Below are positions 1 through 6,150 of a DNA stretch of 6,658 nucleotides, one piece after another. Position 1 is the first letter of the stretch; each line of letters opens with the position of its first letter. The position numbers were made by a program, and so were the translations under genes. Under the pieces are notes generated by a model that searched no databases, was not told the DNA's origin, and saw nothing but the letters and a program-made list of their open reading frames with translations. Source of the DNA: an uncultured Eubacteriales bacterium (lineage in GTDB: Bacteria > Bacillota > Clostridia > Peptostreptococcales > Anaerovoracaceae); the NCBI GenBank assembly GCA_902803725.1, contig CADCRD010000092.1, forward strand, positions 1 through 6,658. Direction: 5' to 3'.

Positions 1-228
1 AACCGCCGCCTGGAGGACAAGCAGCTGAAGGTCACCCTGACCGACGCGGCCCTGAATGCCGTCATCGACCGGGGCTTCGATCCCGTCATCGGCGCCCGTC
101 CCCTCAAGCGTTACCTGCAGAGCAAGGTGGAAACCCTCATTGCCCGCAAGGTCATCGCTGCCGACGTGGCTCCCGGCACAGAACTGACCGTCGACCTGGA
201 CACCAACGGTGAGATCGTTATTGTATAA
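1..228 (+). CDS. clpB: ClpB disaggregase, C-terminal end (partial)
   Basis: The first frame is open from base 1 to a TAA at 226-228 and gives the last 75 residues of a protein. The piece has the hallmark of the ClpB/Hsp100 C-terminal (D2 small) domain: an FDPVIGARPLKR stretch at about residues 27-38 of the fragment (the GAR sensor-2 arginine of the second AAA+ module), then a helix and a short beta tail ending in IVIV. ClpB is a cytosolic hexameric ATPase that threads aggregated proteins through its pore and works with DnaK/DnaJ/GrpE. The start and both Walker motifs lie left of the window. Codons are GC-rich and strongly biased, as expected of a highly expressed chaperone and unlike the genes to the right. 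ClpC, ClpE or ClpA share the sensor-2 motif and cannot be fully excluded, but the short tail fits ClpB best. Confidence 0.88.
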   Translation, partial: NRRLEDKQLKVTLTDAALNAVIDRGFDPVIGARPLKRYLQSKVETLIARKVIAADVAPGTELTVDLDTNGEIVIV

Positions 229-250
229 TCCAAGTATCTCCTGCATAGAT

Positions 251-291
251 AAACCGGATACCGCAGTTGTGCGGTATCCGGTTTCTTTTTT
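251..291 (+). terminator. Intrinsic terminator after clpB
   Basis: A perfect 14-bp stem (251-264 with 271-284, AAACCGGATACCGC and its complement) closes a 6-base loop and is followed directly by CTTTTTT. This is a textbook Rho-independent terminator for clpB, 22 bases past its stop. Read on the minus strand, the same hairpin sits 13 bases past the anti-sigma stop but is followed by ATCTATGCAGG rather than a T run. It should therefore terminate the anti-sigma transcript poorly, though it may protect its 3' end. Confidence 0.93.
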
Positions 292-297
292 CCTTAA

Positions 298-1101
298 TTA
301 CTTACCTTTTTCGTCTTTGGGTATGATCTTGCGTACACTCTCTGCCAGTTCAACGGTCTCTTCTTTGGTCATATTAATTGTACTCATCACAAACCATTTC
401 TCATCGTTCGACCATGTTATTCTACAGTACGAGTCGCCGGGAGTATCATCAACCACCATAAGTGCCAGTCGGTCATGGATTGTAATCTGGCTTACATCTG
501 CCTCCTCAATTCCCTGTGTCGATATTGTATTGTAGGAGTTTTCATTGAAACGTCTTTCTTCGCCATCCCGGGAAGAATAAACCACCCTGGGAAACTCCTC
601 ATATTGAGACATCTCAGTCACTGTAAATCCGGCAGGAATTCTGGAAGGATAGTATTCGCCAAGCCAGTCAGCAGGAACATCAAATGCTTCTCTGTCATTT
701 TCCTCAAACCGTATGTTTGCCACGCCTTCATCCTGATCTATCTGGATCAGGAGCTGCATAACCGCTGATCTGAAAGATTCATCTTTGGCAATTGCTATGG
801 TTGTACCAATAGCCGCGACAAGGATCAGGCAGGCAGCAATTTCCATGATCTTCGGTAGAATCCGAAGTATCTTTGACTTTCTTTTCTCTTTGGTTTTTTG
901 ACGATCAGCTGCTTTTAATTCCGCCGGTATCCGTTCACGAAGTCTGGCGGCAATTTCTTCCTGCTCAGGAGTTAACGGTTTCTCGCTCTTTTCTATAATG
1001 TCCCGGGTTTCGCGAAGTCTTTCCTGTTTGTATACCAGACGAATCAGATCATCGATATATTCATCTTCAAATTCGTATGATACATCCTCCTGTCTATTCA
1101 T
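298..1101 (-). CDS. Membrane anti-sigma factor, DUF4367-like
   Basis: This 267-aa protein has a charged cytoplasmic N-terminal part (residues 1-80), one membrane helix at about 85-105, and an extracytoplasmic C-terminal domain. The basic run KEKRKSK just before the helix predicts the N-terminus inside. The C-terminal part resembles DUF4367: an aromatic YYPSRIPAGF stretch at 150-159, beta strands with W230 and W236, and a final helix with EETVELAES at 247-255. DUF4367 proteins commonly follow ECF sigma genes in Clostridia, holding the sigma factor at the membrane and releasing it on an outside signal. Here the start codon overlaps the sigma stop as ATGA (1098-1101), with GGGGAGGTG seven bases upstream of ATG, so translation is probably coupled. 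No zinc-binding HxxxCxxC anti-sigma motif is present, so sigma binding is inferred from position and topology. The signal sensed is unknown. Confidence 0.75.
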   Translation of the reverse strand: MNRQEDVSYEFEDEYIDDLIRLVYKQERLRETRDIIEKSEKPLTPEQEEIAARLRERIPAELKAADRQKTKEKRKSKILRILPKIMEIAACLILVAAIGTTIAIAKDESFRSAVMQLLIQIDQDEGVANIRFEENDREAFDVPADWLGEYYPSRIPAGFTVTEMSQYEEFPRVVYSSRDGEERRFNENSYNTISTQGIEEADVSQITIHDRLALMVVDDTPGDSYCRITWSNDEKWFVMSTINMTKEETVELAESVRKIIPKDEKGK

Positions 1102-1661
1102 GCCCGCACCTCCCCTCTGTGAAGTGCTTTCTGAATATGATTTCTTGCCCTGAGAATCGTTTGCCTGACTGCATCCGGGGAAACTTCCAGTATTTCCGCT
1201 ATCTCTTTACAGTCCAGTCCCATTTCAAATCTCAGGCGAATCGCTGCTTGCTCATTTTCAGATAAAGTGTTGATAATCCCGTGTACGATTTCCAGCTGAT
1301 CCCGGGCTTCAACCAGTCTCTCAACATCATCTGTTGCGGATATGTTTTCTTTACCGGACTCGGAAAGATATTTAAAATGCTTATTAATTTGCTTTCTCCT
1401 CCTCAGATAACTGAAGGAAGTATTGCGCACTGTAATGACAATATAGGATGTAAGAGCTTTGGGTTCAAGGGATCGGATACGATCTATTTTTTCATACAGA
1501 GACAGCAAGCTGTCATTGACTATTTCTTCAACATCCTGATGATCATCCAGATAAAAGGCGGCAGTAGAGATCATCAGTTTATAGTACTTTGTAAATAAAT
1601 CCGCCATCCAATCCTGATCCGCAGGATCTTCTATCATTTGGATAATGACCGGTATAATCAT
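1098..1661 (-). CDS. ECF-type RNA polymerase sigma factor
   Basis: This 187-aa sigma-70 family protein has region 2 at about residues 18-92, with the helix DVEEIVNDSLLSLYEKI (core and -10 binding) and a basic YLRRRKQ end. A linker at 95-120 leads to region 4 at 125-180, whose helix-turn-helix CKEIAEILEVSPDAVRQ reads the -35 element. The frame is open back to 1784, but I place the start at 1661. That ATG has AAGGAG 12 bases upstream, the resulting N-terminus (MIIPVIIQMIEDPADQD) matches the usual opening of clostridial ECF sigmas, and a strong promoter at 1731-1759 puts the transcription start near 1724, downstream of the longer start. The anti-sigma gene follows with an ATGA overlap, making a sigma/anti-sigma operon. 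Target promoters are unknown; the adjacent secretion/ABC operon is a candidate. Confidence 0.88.
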   Translation of the reverse strand: MIIPVIIQMIEDPADQDWMADLFTKYYKLMISTAAFYLDDHQDVEEIVNDSLLSLYEKIDRIRSLEPKALTSYIVITVRNTSFSYLRRRKQINKHFKYLSESGKENISATDDVERLVEARDQLEIVHGIINTLSENEQAAIRLRFEMGLDCKEIAEILEVSPDAVRQTILRARNHIQKALHRGEVRA

Positions 1662-1730
1662 CGTACTTTTTTTCTCCTTGCTAATCCGATATTTTTTTAC
1701 CAGATCGTCATAGGACCTCTGCATGAAGCG

Positions 1731-1759
1731 ATTATACCGTCCATGTTTTAAAAAGTCAA
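1731..1759 (-). promoter_or_regulatory. Sigma-A-type promoter of the sigma/anti-sigma operon
   Basis: On the minus strand TTGACT (1754-1759) and a perfect TATAAT (1731-1736) are separated by exactly 17 bases. The expected start of transcription is A at about 1724, which leaves a 5' leader of roughly 62 bases before the ATG at 1661. The promoter lies inside the upstream extension of the sigma reading frame and so argues against that extension being translated. It is a housekeeping-type promoter, not an ECF-type GGAAC/CGT promoter, so basal sigma transcription need not be autoregulated. Confidence 0.75.
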
Positions 1760-1810
1760 AAATAAGTGCGTACAATTTACACATATTACAATCTTTTTAA
1801 ATTGTGTATA

Positions 1811-2182
1811 TTAATTATACTCCAAAGTTTTAAACTCGGAAGTAAGATCATCTGTAGTTGCACCTGTTATTTTCAATGTGGCATATGCTCGATATGTTCC
1901 TGCCTGAGCATTTACATATGTTTTTGCATAATCTGTACCTTTTCCTATACCCACTGTTTTCCATTTCCCGTTTGTTTTCTTCTGAAGATATACCCTGACA
2001 GATCCACTGCATCCACTGTCAACAGTACCTATACAGGAAGCATATATTTTACCATTGCTTGAATACAGCGAAACATCTATGCTGTTTTTCTTTGGAGCAA
2101 ATAATCTCATAGCAGAAGCTGCAGCTACAGACAGCACCATCACCAGAACAAGAACCAACGCAACAATCCTTTTCAGTTTCAT
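1811..2182 (-). CDS. Small secreted beta-rich protein (123 aa), unknown function
   Basis: Residues 1-24 form a clear signal peptide: MKLKR, a Leu/Val-rich core and an ASA site, with predicted cleavage after A24. No LPXTG motif, membrane anchor or lipobox follows. The mature ~99 residues look like one beta-sandwich, with alternating strands such as SVRVYLQKK (61-69), NGKWKTVGIGKG (71-82) and GTYRAYATLKI (95-105). This style is seen in short secreted clostridial proteins of unknown role. Two cysteines (C50, C58) lie eight residues apart and could form a disulfide after export. The start overlaps the ABC ATPase stop as ATGA, with AAAAAGGAGG seven bases before ATG inside the ATPase gene, so it is the coupled last gene of the operon. 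It could be the pump's cargo, an immunity or accessory protein, or a surface-interaction factor. The sequence alone does not decide. Confidence 0.7.
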   Translation of the reverse strand: MKLKRIVALVLVLVMVLSVAAASAMRLFAPKKNSIDVSLYSSNGKIYASCIGTVDSGCSGSVRVYLQKKTNGKWKTVGIGKGTDYAKTYVNAQAGTYRAYATLKITGATTDDLTSEFKTLEYN

Positions 2183-2826
2183 AAAGTTTCCTCCTTTTTA
2201 TTCATCATGCCTCCGGAGATCTCATATACTCCATCGCATAGATTTTCTATATCAGTGGCATAGTGACTGACAAGAAGCAACGTCTTTCCCTTTTCGCGCA
2301 AAGAATTGAAAAGAACCCGCATATCCGCCACAGCGTGTTTATCCAAACCATTGAACGGCTCATCCATGATATATACATCCGGATCTTCCATAATGGCCTG
2401 GGCAATAGCAAGTCTCTGTCGCATACCCAGCGAGTATTTCTTAACCTTTTTCTTTTCCTGACCAGATAACCCAACACATTCCAGCGATTTCCTGATCTGT
2501 TCATCAGTAATAATACCCCGGATACCGGCAAGATATTTGAGGTTGTGCCATCCGGACATTGAATCAAGAAATCCGGGATGCTCAATAACAATTCCAAGTT
2601 TCGGAAGATTCCCTGCCCCCGGCTTGATATACTTCCCAGCGATCTTTATGCTGCCGCTGTCACACGGAAGAATGCCGCACAGGCACTTTAGCAGAACCGA
2701 TTTGCCTGAACCGTTATCACCAACCAATCCATAAATCTTCCCGGTCTCCATCCGGAATGAAATACTATTCAGGACGGTTTGTTCGCCAAATTTCTTACTG
2801 ACATTTTCAGCTTCAATTGTATACAT
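2179..2826 (-). CDS. ABC transporter ATPase, bacitracin/lantibiotic-immunity (BcrA/LanF) type
   Basis: This 215-aa cytosolic nucleotide-binding subunit has all core motifs in order: Walker A GDNGSGKS (36-43), signature YSLGM (131-135, in place of LSGGQ), Walker B VYIMDEP (151-157), D-loop GLD (160-162) and H-loop H188. At the Q-loop position the sequence reads IVIEHPGF, with Glu82-His83 instead of Gln. That matches the E-loop of LanF lantibiotic-immunity ATPases and BcrA relatives. The protein is shorter than the ~300-aa BcrA and lacks its C-terminal extension. The start has GGGAGG eight bases upstream. It lies 15 bases after permease 2 and overlaps the next gene by 4 bases, so it most likely powers the two permeases encoded just before it. 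A substrate (self-made antimicrobial, foreign peptide antibiotic or small secreted protein) cannot be read from sequence. Confidence 0.88.
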   Translation of the reverse strand: MYTIEAENVSKKFGEQTVLNSISFRMETGKIYGLVGDNGSGKSVLLKCLCGILPCDSGSIKIAGKYIKPGAGNLPKLGIVIEHPGFLDSMSGWHNLKYLAGIRGIITDEQIRKSLECVGLSGQEKKKVKKYSLGMRQRLAIAQAIMEDPDVYIMDEPFNGLDKHAVADMRVLFNSLREKGKTLLLVSHYATDIENLCDGVYEISGGMMNKKEETL

Positions 2827-2841
2827 CCCTGTTCCCTCCCT

Positions 2842-3708
2842 TTAAAACTGATTCTGCAGAATCTTATCTGCAAAACGTTTATTCATATGCGACACCGCTA
2901 TACATATCAACGAAAGCAAAATACATGCAACAACCAGTGCTGTCAGCGCGTAAGACTTTGTTGGATAATATGGCATATCCGGATTGCATATAACACTCAG
3001 TCTTGTAAGGGAAAGCGGAGACCCATGGTATGCTGCGTAGGGCAGTTTCCAGGAAATCACGAAATCAAGCACTGAAAAGATACATCCCACCAGCAAAGCT
3101 ATGGTCCGCCCAAAGCTCATGGACAACAGAAGGACACAAAACCCAAGACATATAGCGCAAAGCACGCACATCAAAAATGATAAGCCGAACGCCTGAATCG
3201 GAGTATATTTCCCTGTCAGGGTAATCGATAGTTCCAGGAGATCATCTATTTCTTCAAAATGATAACCATTCGCTATCGTATTCAGAATCTTTCCCCATTT
3301 CTCCGTATCATTCAATTCTCCCCTGCTAGTAAACAAACATAACAGGAACATAACAAATGTATAGAAAACGCTCACACCTATAACATACAGAAGTCTTCCC
3401 GAAACCCATACATTACGGGAACAGCGTGTGGATTCAAACAAAGCGTTTCCGCGGAAGAGCGGCAGATCCGAAAAAATCATAATAATACCCATGCCAAATA
3501 CAATCGTGGAAAGCGGTGTTGAAAATACAGCGGCAGTATATCCCCAAGCGTTGATTCGTAACCCCGCCTCCTTCTGGAAAAGGACCATTGGATTATTCAG
3601 CTGATGATAATACACAAAAAACAGGCACAGATATGCATAAAAAAGCGGTGTCCGAAAAAGCTCCTTCAGATGAACCCAGCATAAATACAAAGCACGCCTC
3701 ACTGCCAT
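2842..3708 (-). CDS. ABC-2-type transporter permease (subunit 2)
   Basis: This 288-aa membrane protein has six predicted helices at about residues 22-36, 64-82, 107-126, 175-198, 203-219 and 254-274, the usual number for ABC-2 permeases of LanE/LanG or BcrB type. The cytoplasmic loop after helix 2 carries FESTRCSRN, with STRCS at 93-97, a motif also present in permease 1. The reading frame is open to 4026, but that part is antiparallel noise over permease 1. I choose the ATG at 3706-3708 because GGGTGAT lies just upstream and the protein then begins with a basic amphipathic stretch before helix 1. A GTG at 3700-3702, making a GTGA overlap with the permease 1 stop, is a possible alternative. 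The chosen start overlaps permease 1 by 10 bases, implying coupled translation and a heterodimeric membrane channel. Confidence 0.8.
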   Translation of the reverse strand: MAVRRALYLCWVHLKELFRTPLFYAYLCLFFVYYHQLNNPMVLFQKEAGLRINAWGYTAAVFSTPLSTIVFGMGIIMIFSDLPLFRGNALFESTRCSRNVWVSGRLLYVIGVSVFYTFVMFLLCLFTSRGELNDTEKWGKILNTIANGYHFEEIDDLLELSITLTGKYTPIQAFGLSFLMCVLCAICLGFCVLLLSMSFGRTIALLVGCIFSVLDFVISWKLPYAAYHGSPLSLTRLSVICNPDMPYYPTKSYALTALVVACILLSLICIAVSHMNKRFADKILQNQF

Positions 3709-4478
3709 TCGATCACCCGCTTCCTGAACAGAATCCGGAAAAGAATATAGGACACCAGAATAAAAGCAAGAAGAATAACTGCAATCACACAATAAACAAG
3801 CCCTGGAGAATCCGTTTCCAGATTGAATACAATGGAAGACTGTGCCCCGCTCAGCCCAACAATGGTAATTTGGGTTGCTATCTCCAGCATTGCAAAAAAC
3901 AACATAGGAAACAGATAGATCATTCCACGCCTGATAGTCAGCGTCGCAACAATACAACCCATCCCTGCGCAAACTGCGCCTAGAAAAAACTGCAGGCTTG
4001 CAAAATAAACGAAATATAGTCCCCACTGATGGTTCAGGATAACCGGCTCCATGAATGATTCATAATAAGTGCCCTCACCATAAGCCGGAACAGAGACAGC
4101 CATTATCCCAAGATAGCAAATCACCCCGATTGTCAGGACAACACCCCCGATAATACACGGTGTAAAAAACTTGACATTACAGTAAGTATTGAAACTGCAG
4201 CGTGTAGACTGGAAATACAGGCTGTGATGTTCCCAATCCTCTGCCAGCATGCTTCCGGCAGCAAGAACCGCAGGGAACGGCAGAAGGGAACGGAAAGGAT
4301 TGAATTCCATCATGAATCCGTTATGTTCATGAATCCAGGTGGTGTTGGGATACAGGATAATGTTAACCCAGCCTTGATAGCCTTCTCCGAGTATATAAAC
4401 GCCCAAACAGACGAAAATTGCTAAAAGGAACTTCGGCGCCCGCAGTCCTCTGGAAAGCTCAGCTTTCAAATAGTGCAA
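3699..4478 (-). CDS. ABC-2-type transporter permease (subunit 1), TTG start
   Basis: This 259-aa protein has six predicted membrane helices near residues 17-31, 66-80, 108-130, 155-180, 187-208 and 228-250, and a basic C-terminus (FRKRVIEWQ). FQSTRCSFN (STRCS at 91-95) in the loop after helix 2 repeats the motif of permease 2 at almost the same position, so the two genes probably arose by duplication. The start codon is TTG (4476-4478). It is supported by an ideal GGGAGGTGA eight bases upstream, by the MHYLKAELSRGLR-type N-terminus typical of this permease class, and by the lack of any ATG before residue 56, which would delete helix 1. Seventeen bases separate it from the secreted-protein gene upstream. 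It likely pairs with permease 2 and the E-loop ATPase. Confidence 0.82.
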   Translation of the reverse strand: MHYLKAELSRGLRAPKFLLAIFVCLGVYILGEGYQGWVNIILYPNTTWIHEHNGFMMEFNPFRSLLPFPAVLAAGSMLAEDWEHHSLYFQSTRCSFNTYCNVKFFTPCIIGGVVLTIGVICYLGIMAVSVPAYGEGTYYESFMEPVILNHQWGLYFVYFASLQFFLGAVCAGMGCIVATLTIRRGMIYLFPMLFFAMLEIATQITIVGLSGAQSSIVFNLETDSPGLVYCVIAVILLAFILVSYILFRILFRKRVIEWQ

Positions 4479-4495
4479 TTAAGTCACCTCCCATA

Positions 4496-5590
4496 TCAGA
4501 ACAGCGGTTTGCCGGTCACCGCGTCATATGCCTCATAAAACATATAAGGATTATCATATTCCTCATATTCTATACTGATCCGAGCCACCCATGCCGGATA
4601 AAGCGTGTACGGTTTTTCTGAAGCCCAGTCTCCTGTAATTGTCACATATTCCAGAGCCATAGACTGAACCGTCACACTTTTCACACCCGGAAAAAACATG
4701 TTCGTATACTTCTCTTCAATACAATGAATTGCCTCATCAACATTCATCGCTGATTTAGACTCAGTGATTGCCTTCAACTGGCTGCCCGCAAACAGCATGC
4801 TTTCCACTTCTGAAATCCCGTATCCAGGTGTAACAATCATCCTCATATTCATATTTGGTACTTCCAGGTTATTATCCAGGCTTGTCCAGCGGCCGGAAAA
4901 CAGGCGCAAACCGTTATAATACACAGGAAATGTCAGATCAATAAAAGCATAATCCGCTGCTTCTTTAGGATAATACGACTCATCCCATCCCATTCGTTTG
5001 GTATATGAACGTATTCTTTCAGAAATCGTTTCAGGATCATCGCATTTATTCACCTCAAGTACATTCCCAAGCTGAAAGCCGCACTCAGTTGCAACTGTTT
5101 CAGCATCCTGCATTATCTCTTCCCTGCTGACGCCATTTATCCCAATCTGATCTGTAGGAACCTCGTTTTGTCCCGGATCACAATCATCATACATATATGA
5201 ATGATCCAAATTATATAGGTCCATATTGCAATAGAGATAAAGATTACACACAGAAACCGGTAAAGATTTCGATATAAATGAATATGCCGGATCAGATTTT
5301 GTTGGCTTTCGCCATTCACCGGAGCTTGTATCAAAGTCCAAAGCATCCCAGTTTATCTGCTTTGCCTTTTCGATCACTGCTTCTCTGCTCAGTTTTTCCA
5401 GAAGATACTCGCATACTTCGGTCCCTTCCGGCACTTCCAGCACCTTTGCATGTATAAAAAGCGGAAGCCCGTCACAATTCAGTTCCCTGTCAATCTGCCC
5501 CCAGGTTTCTTCTACCCAAATGCTGTTATCCGCCAAAGCGCAAGTAAAACACATCAAAGCAAGAATGAGGATGATTACTACTTTCTTCAT
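4496..5590 (-). CDS. Secreted 364-aa protein, DUF6034/PepSY-like, unknown function
   Basis: Residues 1-20 form a signal peptide (MKK, hydrophobic core, ALA cleavage site before D21). The cysteines in the core do not make a lipobox, so this looks like a released or wall-associated protein rather than a lipoprotein. No catalytic motif is recognised. The mature part has two alpha/beta segments: about 55-240, Cys-containing and Tyr/Asp-rich, and about 280-364. The C-terminal segment (VDEAIHCIEEKY at 284-295, then strands ending in YDAVTGKPLF) has the helix-plus-sheet shape and the closing N/D-A-x-TG turn seen in PepSY, YycH/YycI and DUF6034-type exported proteins. These often modulate sensors or proteases, but the match is by eye only. 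The start has AGGAG eight bases upstream. It is the first gene after the hairpin spacer and lies 17 bases before the transporter, so a periplasm-side role for the pump or its cargo is plausible. Confidence 0.65.
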   Translation of the reverse strand: MKKVVIILILALMCFTCALADNSIWVEETWGQIDRELNCDGLPLFIHAKVLEVPEGTEVCEYLLEKLSREAVIEKAKQINWDALDFDTSSGEWRKPTKSDPAYSFISKSLPVSVCNLYLYCNMDLYNLDHSYMYDDCDPGQNEVPTDQIGINGVSREEIMQDAETVATECGFQLGNVLEVNKCDDPETISERIRSYTKRMGWDESYYPKEAADYAFIDLTFPVYYNGLRLFSGRWTSLDNNLEVPNMNMRMIVTPGYGISEVESMLFAGSQLKAITESKSAMNVDEAIHCIEEKYTNMFFPGVKSVTVQSMALEYVTITGDWASEKPYTLYPAWVARISIEYEEYDNPYMFYEAYDAVTGKPLF

Positions 5591-5618
5591 AATGGTATCT
5601 CCTTATCAGAAACCACCC

Positions 5619-5645
5619 GAGGGAATGGAATAAATCCATTCCCTC
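5619..5645 (-). promoter_or_regulatory. Strong hairpin in the operon spacer (attenuator or processing site)
   Basis: GAGGGAATGGA (5619-5629) pairs perfectly with 5635-5645 across a 5-base loop, forming an 11-bp stem between the 132-aa gene and the 364-aa gene. On the minus strand it is followed by GGGTGGTTTCTG, with no T run, so it is a poor intrinsic terminator. A second, weaker hairpin lies upstream at 5661-5683 (8 bp with one bulge, 6-base loop). Such spacers often give a separate stable mRNA for the first gene, by partial termination or RNase stop, so that a small secreted protein is made in excess over the downstream pump. Confidence 0.5.
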
Positions 5646-5695
5646 AGGGCGGACTACACTATGATTTGCTCTATCGCAATCATATAGCAATCCTT

Positions 5696-6094
5696 TTAGG
5701 GGTTAAGATTTGAAATCGTAAGACTTGCTGTGCCGTTTTTACAAGTGCACTGACTCCGATGTGCCACGCGAAGCTTGTATTTAACATTCTCCTGCCCGCG
5801 GGAATTGCCATAACCATCTTTCATGTAAGACAGAGAGAAAGTTCCTGCCGCCTTCGTATTCAGATAGTTACTTGCTTCCCATCCAGTATGCTTTCGGATC
5901 TGATAATACATGCTGTGTGTGCCACCACCGCTGGTTTTGAATGAACCATTAACGCCATCCCCCGTCTGCTTCAGTTTTGTTCCAGTATAACCACCAGATT
6001 TTTTTGCCAGCGAAAAATCCCAACTATCAGCAGCAAACGCAAAAGAAGACAGAATCAAAGCAAGAACAAGCAGAATTGCAAATACCTTTTTCAT
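5696..6094 (-). CDS. Small secreted beta-rich protein (132 aa), first gene of the operon
   Basis: A signal peptide spans residues 1-21 (MKK, hydrophobic core, AFA site). The mature ~111 residues are rich in Gly, Ser, Thr, Lys and Tyr, with short alternating strands such as SMYYQIRKH (61-69), GTFSLSYM (84-91) and VKYKLRVAH (104-112), suggesting a small beta-sandwich. A CTC motif (C116, C118) lies near the C-terminus. There is no anchor, lipobox or double-glycine leader, so export should be by Sec and not by a peptidase-containing ABC exporter. The start is well supported by TTTGGAGG six bases before ATG. It heads the operon and is set apart from the following genes by a structured 105-base spacer, as expected for a highly made exported product. 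Lactococcin-972-like bacteriocins share this design (Sec signal plus ABC genes), but I see no sequence match to them. Function unknown. Confidence 0.72.
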   Translation of the reverse strand: MKKVFAILLVLALILSSFAFAADSWDFSLAKKSGGYTGTKLKQTGDGVNGSFKTSGGGTHSMYYQIRKHTGWEASNYLNTKAAGTFSLSYMKDGYGNSRGQENVKYKLRVAHRSQCTCKNGTASLTISNLNP

Positions 6095-6121
6095 AGTAAA
6101 CCTCCAAATAATTGTTCTTAA

Positions 6122-6150
6122 TTGAATATTGTTTTCAGGTGTTGTATACT
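6122..6150 (+). promoter_or_regulatory. Promoter for the plus-strand structured RNA
   Basis: TTGAAT (6122-6127) and TATACT (6145-6150) are 17 bases apart on the plus strand. The predicted first base is G at about 6157, which is exactly the 5' base of the outer stem of the structured RNA that follows. No plus-strand gene lies between this promoter and the T run at 6219-6224, which argues for a short non-coding transcript. GTATAC is itself palindromic, and TATACA on the minus strand might serve the secretion operon, but it has no good -35 partner. Confidence 0.5.

Noticed and set aside
209..768. Plus-strand frames starting at 209 and 475
   Set aside because: They run antisense through the anti-sigma gene and the clpB terminator, lack ribosome binding sites and resemble no protein.
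1771..1806. Possible terminator after the secretion operon (8-bp A/T stem, 1772-1779 with 1798-1805)
   Set aside because: The stem is all A/T apart from one G-C pair, the loop is 18 bases, and no T run follows directly on the minus strand. Read-through into the sigma gene is possible.
1766..2062. Plus-strand Cys-rich 98-codon frame
   Set aside because: It is antisense to the 123-aa secreted protein; the cysteines come from complementary Thr/Ala/Tyr codons, and no ribosome binding site precedes it.
2247..2597. A 116-codon minus-strand frame within the ATPase gene
   Set aside because: It overlaps the region with Walker B and signature motifs in a different frame and has an implausible composition; it is a shadow of the ATPase.
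3588..3983. Plus-strand 131-codon frame rich in Asn, Lys and His
   Set aside because: It is antisense to both permeases, which have clear membrane topology and ribosome binding sites on the minus strand.
3709..4026. N-terminal 106-codon extension of the permease 2 frame
   Set aside because: It lies almost wholly over permease 1 in another frame, is Cys/Ser-rich without membrane-protein character, and the family N-terminus appears only at the ATG at 3708.
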